Shown one piece after another: positions 7,230 through 15,245 of a stretch of DNA of 64,000 nt. The DNA is taken from the NCBI GenBank assembly GCA_938036345.1, contig CALHPJ010000011.1, positions 23,198 through 87,197 of the forward strand. Direction: 5' to 3'. The notes below the pieces were generated by a model. That model was not told the DNA's origin. It worked only from the letters and a program-made list of their open reading frames with translations, and searched no databases. Position 1 is the stretch's first letter; each line of letters begins with the position of its first letter. The translations under genes were made by a program, and so were the position numbers. This DNA comes from an uncultured Thermofilaceae archaeon (lineage in GTDB: Archaea > Thermoproteota > Thermoprotei > Thermofilales > Thermofilaceae).

Positions 7230-9746
7230 ATGCAGCTAAGGTACCTTTTCGCCTTCGGCTTAGCTTTTCTTCCGCTCTTAGCGGCGGTTTCTGCAGCGCA
7301 GCCCGTTTTCGAGCTGTACGATGCCTACTGGCTCTATCAGCCGGTCGCCGGCTCGGACAATACCTTGGTCGTGAGGGTAAGGTACCTTGGTTTAGGCTCA
7401 GCATTAACCGTTAACGCCAAGCTGACGATCCATGGTGTAGCTGGAGTTGACCTTCAAGCGGAGAGCAGCTACACAGGCTACGTTGCCTCGGGCGCAGTCT
7501 TGGATTTAGAGTTCGACTTTAGTATTCCCGAAGGTGCCAAGGCCTCCTACTACCCTGCGACCCTTGTCCTCGAGGCCGACGGAGCCTCCAGCAGCATGGA
7601 TTTACAGGTCGGCTTTTACGGGGAGCCCGGTTTTGAAGTATCTGCCAGCCCGACTTCCCTAAAGAGAGGGGAGGTAAACGACGTAATTGTCTCGCTAACC
7701 GTTAAAGAGGCACCGGCTCGGGGCGTAGAAGTAAGGGTAACGCCAGCGAGCCCCTTTGTCACAGTCATCGGCGGTTCTCTCAGTAGGAGTGGTCTAATCG
7801 GAGTTGGCGAACAGCTAGACTTACGGCTGAAAGCTGTAGTCGACAGCTCAGCCGGCGACTCTGTCGGCATAACGGTAACAGTAACCTGTTACGACTACGC
7901 TCGAAGGCCACTTTCTCAAACAGTGACTCTCGGCTTCCGCGTAGTAAAGGGCCGAGGCTACCCGCACTTCGCCGGAGCTGCTGTACCCTCGAAAATCCCC
8001 TCAGGCCGCCAGTCCACGGTAACTGTAAGGGTAACTAACATAGGCTCCGCGAACGCTTTTGAGGCTAGAGTAACGCTAAGTTCGCTGTCACCCGGGGTAG
8101 CCATAGTCTCGGGATCTACCGCCTCGCTTGGGGATATGCCCCCGGGTGCCTCTCGATCCTTTGCAGCAGCTATGCGTGTTGACAGGACGGTTACCGGTAC
8201 GGTGTCCCTACAGCTGGTTATCAGCTACATGGATGAGACGGGAAGCAGAGGGGTGCAAACCCTCGAGTTGGGGCTTGAAGTTGGACGTGGAGGAGCCCCC
8301 CTTTTAGCGGTGTACCCTCTGAATGAAAGCCTCCCAGTAGGTCCCCAGTCTAATCTCACCCTCAAGGTTGCGAACATTGGCGACGCCGCGGCTGCGGATC
8401 CAACGCTGGATTTGGTCTCCAGTGCAGAGGTCTACGTGCTTAAGGCCTCCAAGCTTAAATTGAGCCGCATTGAACCGGGCAAGGCGCTGAATGCTACTTT
8501 CACCGTCCGGTTACTCACACCAAGGGATGCGGTTACACTTACGCTTAGGCTAAAGTACTACGATGACGCTGGCTATGAGTACAATGACATTATTCAAGTC
8601 TCGATCAACGTCTCCCAGCGCAGTCCACTTGTGACCATAACCCCGCTCAACCGGACGTTGACACCTAACAGGGTAGGCCGAGTAGTTCTCCAAGTCGAGA
8701 ACACTGGGTCCTCAGTGGCACGCAACGTGTCCATTGCGCTGACCTCCCAGAGCCCTGAGCTGGGGGCAGTGATAGGCCCCTCGTCGAAGCATCTGGGCGA
8801 GGTCGGGGTCGGGGAGCGCAGGCTAGTCGAGTTTGAGATATTTGTTCAACCGCGAGTTTACGGTGCGGCCCAGTTCGTAGCGGTTATCGAATACGGCGGA
8901 GATGACGGACAGACCCGTAGGAACCTGCTTACCCTAGGCTTTGAGATAAAGGGTGAGTGGGAAATAAGTGTTGCCTCAGTGGTCACTATACCGCCGGCAA
9001 TATTCCCGGGAGATAAGATGGTGCGGCTTGTGGTCACCTTAGTCAACTCCGGCGACTACATGGCCAGGGACGTCAGGCTCCACCTGCTTGGAAGCGAATG
9101 GGTGAAGCCGAGTTCAGCTGCAGGGTCTGAGGCGCTAATCCCGTACTTACCCGTGGGCCAGTCAATTACTCTGACTTTCCTGGCTGACGTGAACGAAGGG
9201 GCGGAGCCCGGTAACCACGAGCTAGTAATCAACGCATCAGGCCGCCACTTGCGGTTCACTTTAACTGTACTTGAAAAGGCAAGATTTGCGGTTAGAAACG
9301 TATCTAGTGTGGAAGTCGAGCGAGGGGGTAAAGGCTACAGGCTTATCTACGAGGTTGAGAACCTGGCCGAGGCGGGCGCTGAGGACGTTCGAGTGGAGCT
9401 GTTCTCCCCCCTGCTCACAGGTTCTACGAGCACCTACCTCGGTACACTGTCTCCTCGCGAAAAAAAGGTCGTAGTATTCGAGGTCAACGTGGATCGGAAC
9501 GCTCCAGCCGGTCCCCTTGCTGCAGAGTTAAAGATTAGCTGGACCCAGGAGACCAGAGGGTTGTCTCAGTACCTAAGGACAACGATTTTCGTTAAGGAGC
9601 CTAAAGGCATAAGCCTAACGCTAGCGGTTCTGGTAGCCGCTGCGGTATTGGCTGGAGCCCTGCTATTCCGCTGGCGTGAAAGAGTTAAATCTTACATTCA
9701 TAGAGTTGCCGGAAAAGATGAGCAAGCCGATAAACCCTCCGCTTAA
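7230..9746 (+). CDS. Secreted membrane-anchored protein with repeated CARDB-like domains (COG1361-like)
   Basis: The 838-residue protein begins with a signal peptide (YLFAFGLAFLPLLAAVSA), continues as five to six repeats of about 115 residues, and ends with one transmembrane helix (about 793-813) and a short basic tail. Each repeat has NIGSANAFEARVTL-like, NTGSSVARNVSIAL-like or NSGDYMARDVRLHL-like cores followed by G-rich turns and FxxxVxxxAxxG strands. These are CARDB/COG1361 immunoglobulin-like folds found in archaeal S-layer-associated proteins. It probably sits on the outer face of the membrane beside the exporter encoded just upstream (1-bp gap). Such gene trios recur in archaea, where the secreted protein may bind the substrate or the cell coat. 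No enzymatic motif was seen. Confidence 0.85.
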   Translation: MQLRYLFAFGLAFLPLLAAVSAAQPVFELYDAYWLYQPVAGSDNTLVVRVRYLGLGSALTVNAKLTIHGVAGVDLQAESSYTGYVASGAVLDLEFDFSIPEGAKASYYPATLVLEADGASSSMDLQVGFYGEPGFEVSASPTSLKRGEVNDVIVSLTVKEAPARGVEVRVTPASPFVTVIGGSLSRSGLIGVGEQLDLRLKAVVDSSAGDSVGITVTVTCYDYARRPLSQTVTLGFRVVKGRGYPHFAGAAVPSKIPSGRQSTVTVRVTNIGSANAFEARVTLSSLSPGVAIVSGSTASLGDMPPGASRSFAAAMRVDRTVTGTVSLQLVISYMDETGSRGVQTLELGLEVGRGGAPLLAVYPLNESLPVGPQSNLTLKVANIGDAAAADPTLDLVSSAEVYVLKASKLKLSRIEPGKALNATFTVRLLTPRDAVTLTLRLKYYDDAGYEYNDIIQVSINVSQRSPLVTITPLNRTLTPNRVGRVVLQVENTGSSVARNVSIALTSQSPELGAVIGPSSKHLGEVGVGERRLVEFEIFVQPRVYGAAQFVAVIEYGGDDGQTRRNLLTLGFEIKGEWEISVASVVTIPPAIFPGDKMVRLVVTLVNSGDYMARDVRLHLLGSEWVKPSSAAGSEALIPYLPVGQSITLTFLADVNEGAEPGNHELVINASGRHLRFTLTVLEKARFAVRNVSSVEVERGGKGYRLIYEVENLAEAGAEDVRVELFSPLLTGSTSTYLGTLSPREKKVVVFEVNVDRNAPAGPLAAELKISWTQETRGLSQYLRTTIFVKEPKGISLTLAVLVAAAVLAGALLFRWRERVKSYIHRVAGKDEQADKPSA

Positions 9747-10536
9747 GCTTGAGACCGTGGCTGTCCCCCTGTTCCATAGGCGCGCGCTGTACCTGATAGT
9801 CATCGGCCCAGCGGGTAGCGGTAAAAGCACGCTGGTAAAATCCTTCGGCGATTGGCTTGAAAGAAACCAGGGCATTAGCGTGAGCTACGTGAATCTTGAT
9901 CCGGGCGCCGAGTATGTCCCGTACAGGCCAGATGTCGACGTGCGCCGCTTCGTGAGGGTGGAGGATCTAATGAGGGAGCGGGGGCTCGGGCCAAACGGAG
10001 CTCTGGTAGCCAGTATGGAGGAGCTGCTACTAAGGAGAGACGAAGTTCTCAAAGGATTGGATAGCCTGAACTCCGACTTCGTGCTCGTGGATACACCCGG
10101 CCAAATGGAGCTTTTTCTTTTCCACGAGGTAGGCCCGAGTTTCTCGCAGGAGTTTGCGAGGCGGGGTGCTGCATGCGCGTTACTGCTATTTGACGCCGTT
10201 CTCGCGAGCAGACCGTCTCACGTGGTTATGCTGAAAACCATGGGCCTAGCGGCCCAGCTTCGGTTAGGCTTGCCAACCATAATAGCGCTTAATAAAAGCG
10301 ATCTAAGCTTGGCTTCACGCGCAAGCGCGTGGCTTAAGGAGCCGGAGCGCCTTCAAAGAGACCTCCTCGACGAGCCGGGGGTATTCTCCGACCTTGCCAG
10401 CCACCTAGCTTCCCTGCTCGATAGGTTTAGCTTTGCGAGAAGGATTCCTGCGGTCTCAGCTATTAAAGCGGAAGGGCTCGAAGCCATCTATGACCTAGTT
10501 CACGAGATCTGGTGCGCCTGCGGAGATCTAACTTAG
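9718..10536 (+). CDS. GPN-loop GTPase (XAB1/Gpn1 family)
   Basis: This homodimeric GTPase family is universal in archaea and eukaryotes. Eukaryotic members assemble RNA polymerase II, and the archaeal role is not settled. Counting from the ATG at 9718, the protein shows Walker A GPAGSGKST (30-38), the diagnostic Gly-Pro-Asn triplet (91-93), G3 DTPGQ (125-129) and G4 NKSD (192-195). The frame is open further upstream (ATG at 9676, 71-bp overlap), and a GTG at 9757 lies just after the upstream stop; all three fit the family, whose proteins begin shortly before the P-loop. The overlap with the secreted protein gene suggests read-through transcription. Confidence 0.9.
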   Translation: MSKPINPPLKLETVAVPLFHRRALYLIVIGPAGSGKSTLVKSFGDWLERNQGISVSYVNLDPGAEYVPYRPDVDVRRFVRVEDLMRERGLGPNGALVASMEELLLRRDEVLKGLDSLNSDFVLVDTPGQMELFLFHEVGPSFSQEFARRGAACALLLFDAVLASRPSHVVMLKTMGLAAQLRLGLPTIIALNKSDLSLASRASAWLKEPERLQRDLLDEPGVFSDLASHLASLLDRFSFARRIPAVSAIKAEGLEAIYDLVHEIWCACGDLT

Positions 10537-10633
10537 CCCTTGGTCACCCCATTCTCGGATTCGAGTACCTTTAAAAGTAAATGGGTTGTATAGGCAAACC
10601 TTTTAAAGAGTGCGGTTAGGCGTAGGGGGGCGC

Positions 10634-12844
10634 ATGTCATCTCAAAGCGATAACGCCATAACGATATACCCTGCCCCCGAAGATCTGCCACCGCTTGTCA
10701 GAGGGTTGCTTGAGAATGGCGAGGAGGTAATAGCAATAGCCCGAACGGACCTCGTGGGCAGCGATTACGGCGAGGAACTGGTTGTACTGACTAACAGAAG
10801 GGTGTTGGCGGTTGCCGAGGGTCGTGAGACGCGTGCAATACCTTTAGCTAAAATTACAGCGGCCTCTATAAGGGGTTACATTAACAGTTGCGTTCTAGTT
10901 GTTGATACAGATGAAGGATCTCGCGGCTTTGCCGTTTTCACGAGGGCGCGGCTTGAAGCCTTTGAGAAATTCGTCACGCTGACAAATAACATGGTTATTG
11001 GAGGGGGACAGTACCGATTAATGAGGCAAGTCTTGGATAGGATAAAAAGGGTGAGCGTCAGCAGAGGCGGAAGGGCTGTTCTAGTAAGGCTGCTTGGCCT
11101 ATTGAGGCCGGTAATGCTTCTTCTCATTTCATCCATACTGGTCGCGGTTGCCATACGCTTGCTGAACATGCTTCCGCCATACCTTATGAAATCCCTCATC
11201 GACGAGGTGCTTTTGAACAAGCAAGCCGATCGCCTGTTTTACATCATAGTGGGTTTACTAGCCGTCAACTTAGTAAATACAGGTTTAGGGACTATCAACG
11301 CGTATCTCAATACGAAATTTAACGTTGCCATAGCTAATACGTTGAGGTCCAAAATTTATTCCAAGCTACATGAGCTTTCGCTTTCACACTACGATCAGTT
11401 CGGTAGCGGTGGACTTTGGTCAAGGATAATGGACGACGTAGGCCGTATACAGTGGGCGATGCAAGCGTCCTTCCGCGACCTTTTCATCAACGCTGCAACG
11501 GTGGCCTTCATCGGCTTCACCCTAGTTACTTTGAATGCGCAGTTGACTCTGATTGTCTTACTGCCAATTCCAGTATCGGTGACCGCCACTACAATTTACC
11601 GCAGGCTGTCCAGCAGGTACTACCAACGCATGTGGCGGAGGTGGTCCAGAATAGTCTCCATCATCTCAGACACGATAAATGCCGTAATACTTGTGAGAAG
11701 CTACGGCAAGGAGAGCTCCTTTAAGGACTCGTTCGAAAGGTACCAGGAAGAGTTCGAGAAGGCCCAGATGGATGTCTTTAAGTTTGAGCAGCAAATATGG
11801 CCCGCCTCGGGTCTAGCTTTCACCGCCAGCAGCCTCCTCGTCTGGTGGATAGGTGGCAATCAAGTGCTTCAAGGAGCCATCAGCTTAGGTACCCTGACGG
11901 CGTTCACAAGCTACATGTGGATGTTCTACAGCCCGGTTTTTGGCCTCATAGATAACATAAAGAATCTTCAGATCCTTAGCATGTCGGCTAGCAGGGTCTT
12001 CGACATACTAGATCTCGAGCCAGACGTGGTAGTTACTCCAGAAGCTAGGGATGTCGAAATAAGAGGAGATATCGCGTTCAACAATGTTTGGTTTACCTAC
12101 GATGGTATCCACTACGCGCTCAGGGGAGTTAACGTAAAGATTAGAGCAGGTGAAAGAGTAGGCCTAGTAGGGCCGAGCGGATCCGGTAAAACAACCTTAG
12201 CTAAGCTTTTGCTGAGGCTTTACGAGCCGCAGCTCGGCTCTCTCACGTACGATGGCATCGATGTTAAAGAAATCAAGATGGATTCATTAAAGAGGCAGGT
12301 AGCCATTGTTCTACAGAACCCGGTTCTCTTGGATGCAACCATTGCTGAAAATATCTCCCTAGGCGCGAGCAATGCTGAACCAGAGGAGATAATTTACGCG
12401 GCGAAGCTTGCTCGGGCGCACGATTTTATCATGCGTTTTCCCGAAGCTTATGACTTTGAGGTAGGGATGCAGGGGTCAAGGCTTTCGGGAGGAGAGAGGG
12501 CAAGGGTTGCATTAGCTGCTGCGTTGCTAAAGAATCCTAAGGTACTGATACTGGATGAACCTACTGCAGCGCTTGATGCACTAACGGAAGACGAGGTTAC
12601 GGAGGAGCTTGAGAGGCTCACGAGAGGGAAAACCACGGTCATAATAGCGCACAGGCTATCCACGTTAAGGTTTGTAGACAGGATTATCGTGATGGACAAG
12701 GGGGCAGCAGTTGAAGAAGGCCCACACGAGGAGCTGCTGAAGCGCGATGGACTGTACAAAAAGCTATGGGAAGCCCAGCTCAAAGGTTTAACTAGGATGA
12801 GCCAAGCCGAAGCGGGTGAGCTCTACGCTGCACAGAGAGCTTAG
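10634..12844 (+). CDS. ABC exporter (fused permease/ATPase) with N-terminal PH-like domain
   Basis: The 736-residue protein fuses three parts. Residues about 25-125 form a bacterial-type PH-like domain (VVLTNRRVLAVAEG, then a long amphipathic helix). Residues about 150-450 form a six-helix type I exporter domain. Residues about 480-725 form a nucleotide-binding domain with Walker A GPSGSGKTT (513-521), signature LSGGE (617) and Walker B LDEPTAALD (D641). Half-exporters of this kind work as dimers. The ATG at 10634 follows a GGGGGG ribosome site and lies about 29 nt after a box A, TTTTAAAG (10601-10608); an upstream GTG (10610) falls on the box and is rejected. The 29-bp overlap with a DUF1854 gene points to a two-protein system whose bacterial counterparts are annotated as cyanophycin-associated ABC transporters. 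The substrate here is unknown. Confidence 0.9.
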   Translation: MSSQSDNAITIYPAPEDLPPLVRGLLENGEEVIAIARTDLVGSDYGEELVVLTNRRVLAVAEGRETRAIPLAKITAASIRGYINSCVLVVDTDEGSRGFAVFTRARLEAFEKFVTLTNNMVIGGGQYRLMRQVLDRIKRVSVSRGGRAVLVRLLGLLRPVMLLLISSILVAVAIRLLNMLPPYLMKSLIDEVLLNKQADRLFYIIVGLLAVNLVNTGLGTINAYLNTKFNVAIANTLRSKIYSKLHELSLSHYDQFGSGGLWSRIMDDVGRIQWAMQASFRDLFINAATVAFIGFTLVTLNAQLTLIVLLPIPVSVTATTIYRRLSSRYYQRMWRRWSRIVSIISDTINAVILVRSYGKESSFKDSFERYQEEFEKAQMDVFKFEQQIWPASGLAFTASSLLVWWIGGNQVLQGAISLGTLTAFTSYMWMFYSPVFGLIDNIKNLQILSMSASRVFDILDLEPDVVVTPEARDVEIRGDIAFNNVWFTYDGIHYALRGVNVKIRAGERVGLVGPSGSGKTTLAKLLLRLYEPQLGSLTYDGIDVKEIKMDSLKRQVAIVLQNPVLLDATIAENISLGASNAEPEEIIYAAKLARAHDFIMRFPEAYDFEVGMQGSRLSGGERARVALAAALLKNPKVLILDEPTAALDALTEDEVTEELERLTRGKTTVIIAHRLSTLRFVDRIIVMDKGAAVEEGPHEELLKRDGLYKKLWEAQLKGLTRMSQAEAGELYAAQRA

Positions 12845-13307
12845 AATTTTGGATCCCAAAAGTGTGCGTGTCACCGCAGCATACTTAGACGAGGTTGATG
12901 TGGAGATCAACGGTGAACTGATACAGGGGGTAAGGCCGCGTAAGCCCTTCCCCTACTCGCACCCTGAGATTGTGATTTTCTATAAAGGTAACGAGGAGAT
13001 AGGTATTTTGAAGGACTACAGGATGCTGGACAGCGAGTCGAGGGGTACTCTGGAGAAGGCCTTAAGGATAGTGTATTTCATGCCGGAGATTAGGAAAGTC
13101 CTGAGTATCCGCTGGGTTCAAGGAAGGTACGAGTGGCGCGTTGTCACAGACAAAGGCGAGGAAAAGTTTGAAACGTGGAGCAGATGCGTTAGGGTTCTTC
13201 CCGACGGGAGGCTCGTCGTAAAGGATATTTATAGTCGGGCGTACATCGTTGAGCACCCGGAGAAGCTTGATGCCAAAAGTAAGGCACTGCTAACGATGAT
13301 GATCTAG
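12816..13307 (+). CDS. DUF1854 protein, partner of the upstream ABC exporter
   Basis: The 163-residue soluble protein starts with GTG inside the upstream exporter gene (29-bp overlap). It matches the DUF1854 pattern: an early LDPKSVRV segment, GVRPRKPFPYSHPEIVIFYKGNEEIGILKDYRMLD in the first half, then RWVQGRYEWRVVTDKGEEKFETWS and LPDGRLVVKDIYSRAYIVEHPEKLDAKS. It looks like an all-beta cytoplasmic domain with no membrane segment or catalytic motif. DUF1854 proteins typically accompany an ABC half-exporter bearing a similar N-terminal extension, which is the arrangement seen here. The molecular role is unknown; a regulatory or docking function is inferred only from coupling. Confidence 0.8.
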   Translation: MSSTLHRELRILDPKSVRVTAAYLDEVDVEINGELIQGVRPRKPFPYSHPEIVIFYKGNEEIGILKDYRMLDSESRGTLEKALRIVYFMPEIRKVLSIRWVQGRYEWRVVTDKGEEKFETWSRCVRVLPDGRLVVKDIYSRAYIVEHPEKLDAKSKALLTMMI

Positions 13308-13322
13308 CGCTACCAGAGAGTT

Positions 13323-13832
13323 TTACATGCCTGATATAACCTTCCAAATTTTATCCCCTGCATAGTGCAGGTTGCGGACGGCCCTACCCCTTTTCATGCT
13401 TCTCAGCTCCTCACTGCCAACGAGCGCCTGACCAACAGCGAAGACTCTCCGCTGGTTTGCATCGGCGACGTAGACTATGGTATCCCTATCAAACGTATCG
13501 AAATCGACTATTCCCGGCGCCATAACATCGGCGCCGTTCAATATGTGCGGAACAGCGCCCATGTCCACCACGACTGTAGGCAGCTTGAGAGACAACTTAA
13601 TGGCGGCCATTAAAGTGGGGTAGGCAATCTTCTCCGAGAGCACGATCGCAGGCACCTTGTCGACTATGACCAGCTCCAGCTCCGTATCCCTTAACCGGGC
13701 TACTTCAACCGTCGCCGCGGTTTGGAGAAGCTCCGCGCCTGCGGGAAACTGGGATTTGAGAAGATCAACCAGCTTCCTTCTTTCGCTTTTACTGAGCTGG
13801 TGGCGCGAGCTGAAGGGGCTACGGCCGCTCAT
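13323..13832 (-). CDS. PUA-domain RNA-binding protein (MCT-1/Tma20-like)
   Basis: The 169-residue protein has an N-terminal domain of about 80 residues (LSKSERRKLVDLLKSQFP, ELELVIVDKVPAIV) followed by a PUA domain (about 85-165) with the core VVVDMGAVPHILNGADVMAPGIVDFD and RRVFAVGQAL. The two-domain layout matches archaeal homologues of MCT-1/Tma20, which in eukaryotes act in translation re-initiation and ribosome recycling. Its start overlaps the stop of the splicing-endonuclease gene by 4 bp, so both are read from one transcript. It lies tail to tail with the DUF1854 gene. Function in archaea is inferred only from the family. Confidence 0.85.
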   Translation of the reverse strand: MSGRSPFSSRHQLSKSERRKLVDLLKSQFPAGAELLQTAATVEVARLRDTELELVIVDKVPAIVLSEKIAYPTLMAAIKLSLKLPTVVVDMGAVPHILNGADVMAPGIVDFDTFDRDTIVYVADANQRRVFAVGQALVGSEELRSMKRGRAVRNLHYAGDKIWKVISGM

Positions 13833-14362
13833 ACTCCAATCACTTTATCGACCTTGTAATACGATATATTCCCCTCTTTGTCGACGATCGCGGTTACAAG
13901 CTCCCTCCTGGCCTCCAGCGCCCTCCTTATGAAAACTTCAACCTCCCTAAATCCTATTCTCTTTCCCTCCTCCAAGCAGACCACAAGGTAGCGCTTTTCG
14001 CCCTCTCTAGTTTTCCTATCCACTACTATAATCGGCTGCGAGCCGCTTATGACTTTCGCCTGCAAACCTCTACTTCTCAGATCCGAATACACTAGCAATT
14101 TCACCCAAAAATCCGGGTCAGTTTTAGCCCCGAGCGTGACTATTTCCTCAAACGATATTCTCTTCCCGCCACTGTCGACAACCATTAGATCCCCTCTATC
14201 GAGCAGATAGGCGGCCTCGCATAAGTTGAGGAGTAAGTTTTCCCCCTCTACTTCTCCGTAACCCTTTTCAACAAGCTCCGCGCTGTACGGGATCTCTACA
14301 TGCTCGCCTTTTAAAACCCCCCTGATAGCCTCACTTACCCCGCACCCCTCTCCTCCTGCCAC
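13829..14362 (-). CDS. tRNA-splicing endonuclease, structural (non-catalytic) subunit
   Basis: The 177-residue protein has the two-domain layout of archaeal splicing endonuclease subunits. The anchor is the block LLVYSDLRSRGLQAKV, and the C-terminal block is IRRALEARRELVTAIVDKEGNISYYKV. The three catalytic positions of the family appear replaced: the Tyr of FRVY-type motifs aligns in PIIVVDRK, the His of HSEYLV aligns in GEKRYLV, and the Lys before LV is Arg (ARRELV). That fits the structural beta subunit of a heterotetrameric enzyme, as found in crenarchaea, where a separate alpha subunit carries the active site. No alpha gene is in this window. It starts with GTG and leads the operon with the PUA gene. 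The window also holds an RNA substrate needing such cleavage (31141-31279). Confidence 0.8.
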   Translation of the reverse strand: MAGGEGCGVSEAIRGVLKGEHVEIPYSAELVEKGYGEVEGENLLLNLCEAAYLLDRGDLMVVDSGGKRISFEEIVTLGAKTDPDFWVKLLVYSDLRSRGLQAKVISGSQPIIVVDRKTREGEKRYLVVCLEEGKRIGFREVEVFIRRALEARRELVTAIVDKEGNISYYKVDKVIGV

Positions 14363-14416
14363 ACCTCCCCAGTGGAAACTGAGCTTTTTAGCGCGTCGGT
14401 TCTGCCAACGAAAGTA

Positions 14417-14424
14417 AATATAAA
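14417..14424 (+). promoter_or_regulatory. Box A for the MetG-like tRNA-binding protein gene
   Basis: AATATAAA is centred about 28 nt before a GTG at 14450, the spacing of a leaderless archaeal transcript. It decides the start of that gene over an open but unlikely 26-codon upstream extension. Confidence 0.6.
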
Positions 14425-14449
14425 GCTAGGTAGGGGTAGCGGGTTAACC

Positions 14450-14776
14450 GTGGAAACGGTACCTCTCGAGGAGTTCAAGAAGCTTGATCTCCGTATCGGC
14501 AAAGTCGTTAGCGCCGAGCGTGTTCAAAAGACCAGGAAGCTCCTCCTACTAAAGGTGGATGTTGGTGGTGAAATCAGAAACCTTGTAGCTGGGCTGGCCG
14601 AGCACTATAAGCCGGAAGAGCTTGTCGGAAAATGCATAGTAGTGGTGGCAAACCTTGAGCCGAAGTTTATCGCTGGCTTTAAATCGGAGGGCATGCTGCT
14701 GGCGGCGGTAGCGGACGATAAGCCTGTGCTGATAGTGCCTGAGCATGAAGTACCGCCCGGCACAAAGGTATCTTAG
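14450..14776 (+). CDS. Stand-alone MetG C-terminal tRNA-binding (OB-fold) domain
   Basis: The 108-residue protein is a free-standing tRNA-binding domain of the MetRS-C/Trbp111/EMAP-II family. It has the family opening EEFKKLDLRIGKVVSAERV, then KLLLLKVDVGGEIRNLVAGLAEHY and VVVANLEPKFIAGFKSEGMLLAA, with a short C-terminal tail. Such dimeric OB-folds bind the outside corner of tRNA and aid methionyl-tRNA synthetase in organisms where the domain is split off. The GTG at 14450 is chosen because of the box A at 14417-14424 and because the product then has the usual length. It is divergent from the splicing-endonuclease/PUA operon, so the neighbourhood deals with tRNA. Confidence 0.9.
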   Translation: METVPLEEFKKLDLRIGKVVSAERVQKTRKLLLLKVDVGGEIRNLVAGLAEHYKPEELVGKCIVVVANLEPKFIAGFKSEGMLLAAVADDKPVLIVPEHEVPPGTKVS

Positions 14777-14804
14777 CGTGCTTTCAAATCGCTCATTTAT
14801 CCCA

Positions 14805-14880
14805 GATTTTATAAACTGGTTTTATTATTGAAAAATAAAATTTAAAATAACAACCATTTCTTAATTTTTATTTATACATG
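14805..14880. terminator. AT-rich convergent intergenic segment, probable bidirectional terminator
   Basis: Between the 3' ends of the tRNA-binding protein and ferredoxin genes lies a stretch made almost only of A and T, far from the local base composition. It has T-runs on both strands and an inverted repeat TTTTATT...AATAAAA near 14820-14840. T-rich tracts are the main archaeal termination signal. No ORF was seen. Confidence 0.5.
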
Positions 14881-14883
14881 CCG

Positions 14884-15117
14884 CTACTCTTCAACAGATA
14901 TGGCGCCGGTGGGGCAACCCTCGGCAGCTTTTTTGGCATCGTCCAGAAGGTTATCTGGGATTTCCCCGGTAGATTCGTCATCTGAGTCGGTTTTTCGGTA
15001 AGGCTCCTTTATCCTACTTTTGTAGCTCTCCGGGTCTTCTTCGAAGACAGAAGGGGCAAGCGCCCAGCAAGCACCGCATCCGATACATAGAGTTTTATCC
15101 ACCCTAACTTTAGCCAT
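14884..15117 (-). CDS. Single-cluster [4Fe-4S] ferredoxin
   Basis: This 77-residue electron carrier has cluster ligands C11, C14 and C17 (CIGCGACWALAPSVFE) and C68 (CPTGAISVEE), the pattern of small single-cluster ferredoxins of hyperthermophiles. No second CxxCxxC motif or zinc-binding extension is present. An acidic, lysine-containing loop (about 38-55) separates the halves. Such proteins pass low-potential electrons from 2-oxoacid or aldehyde oxidoreductases to hydrogenases. It is divergent from the MtaB gene, 128 bp away, which does not itself prove a shared pathway. Confidence 0.93.
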   Translation of the reverse strand: MAKVRVDKTLCIGCGACWALAPSVFEEDPESYKSRIKEPYRKTDSDDESTGEIPDNLLDDAKKAAEGCPTGAISVEE

Positions 15118-15245
15118 CTTCTCGCCTCTGGGCCCCTTGGCTAGTGATAATAAAAAAATTATTCTTTCCCCGGGCTTGCCTGCTTAAGTAAAGCTGCAGG
15201 TTGAACAGCGACAGCTACAAATAGCGCGCGTTTGCAGGACCGCGC

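Noticed and set aside
14366..14458. Two AGTGGAAAC/CGTGGAAACGG words like the core of origin recognition boxes
   Set aside because: The G-rich flank of true ORB elements is absent, there are only two copies, and one lies at a start codon. Orc1/Cdc6 is about 11 kb away.
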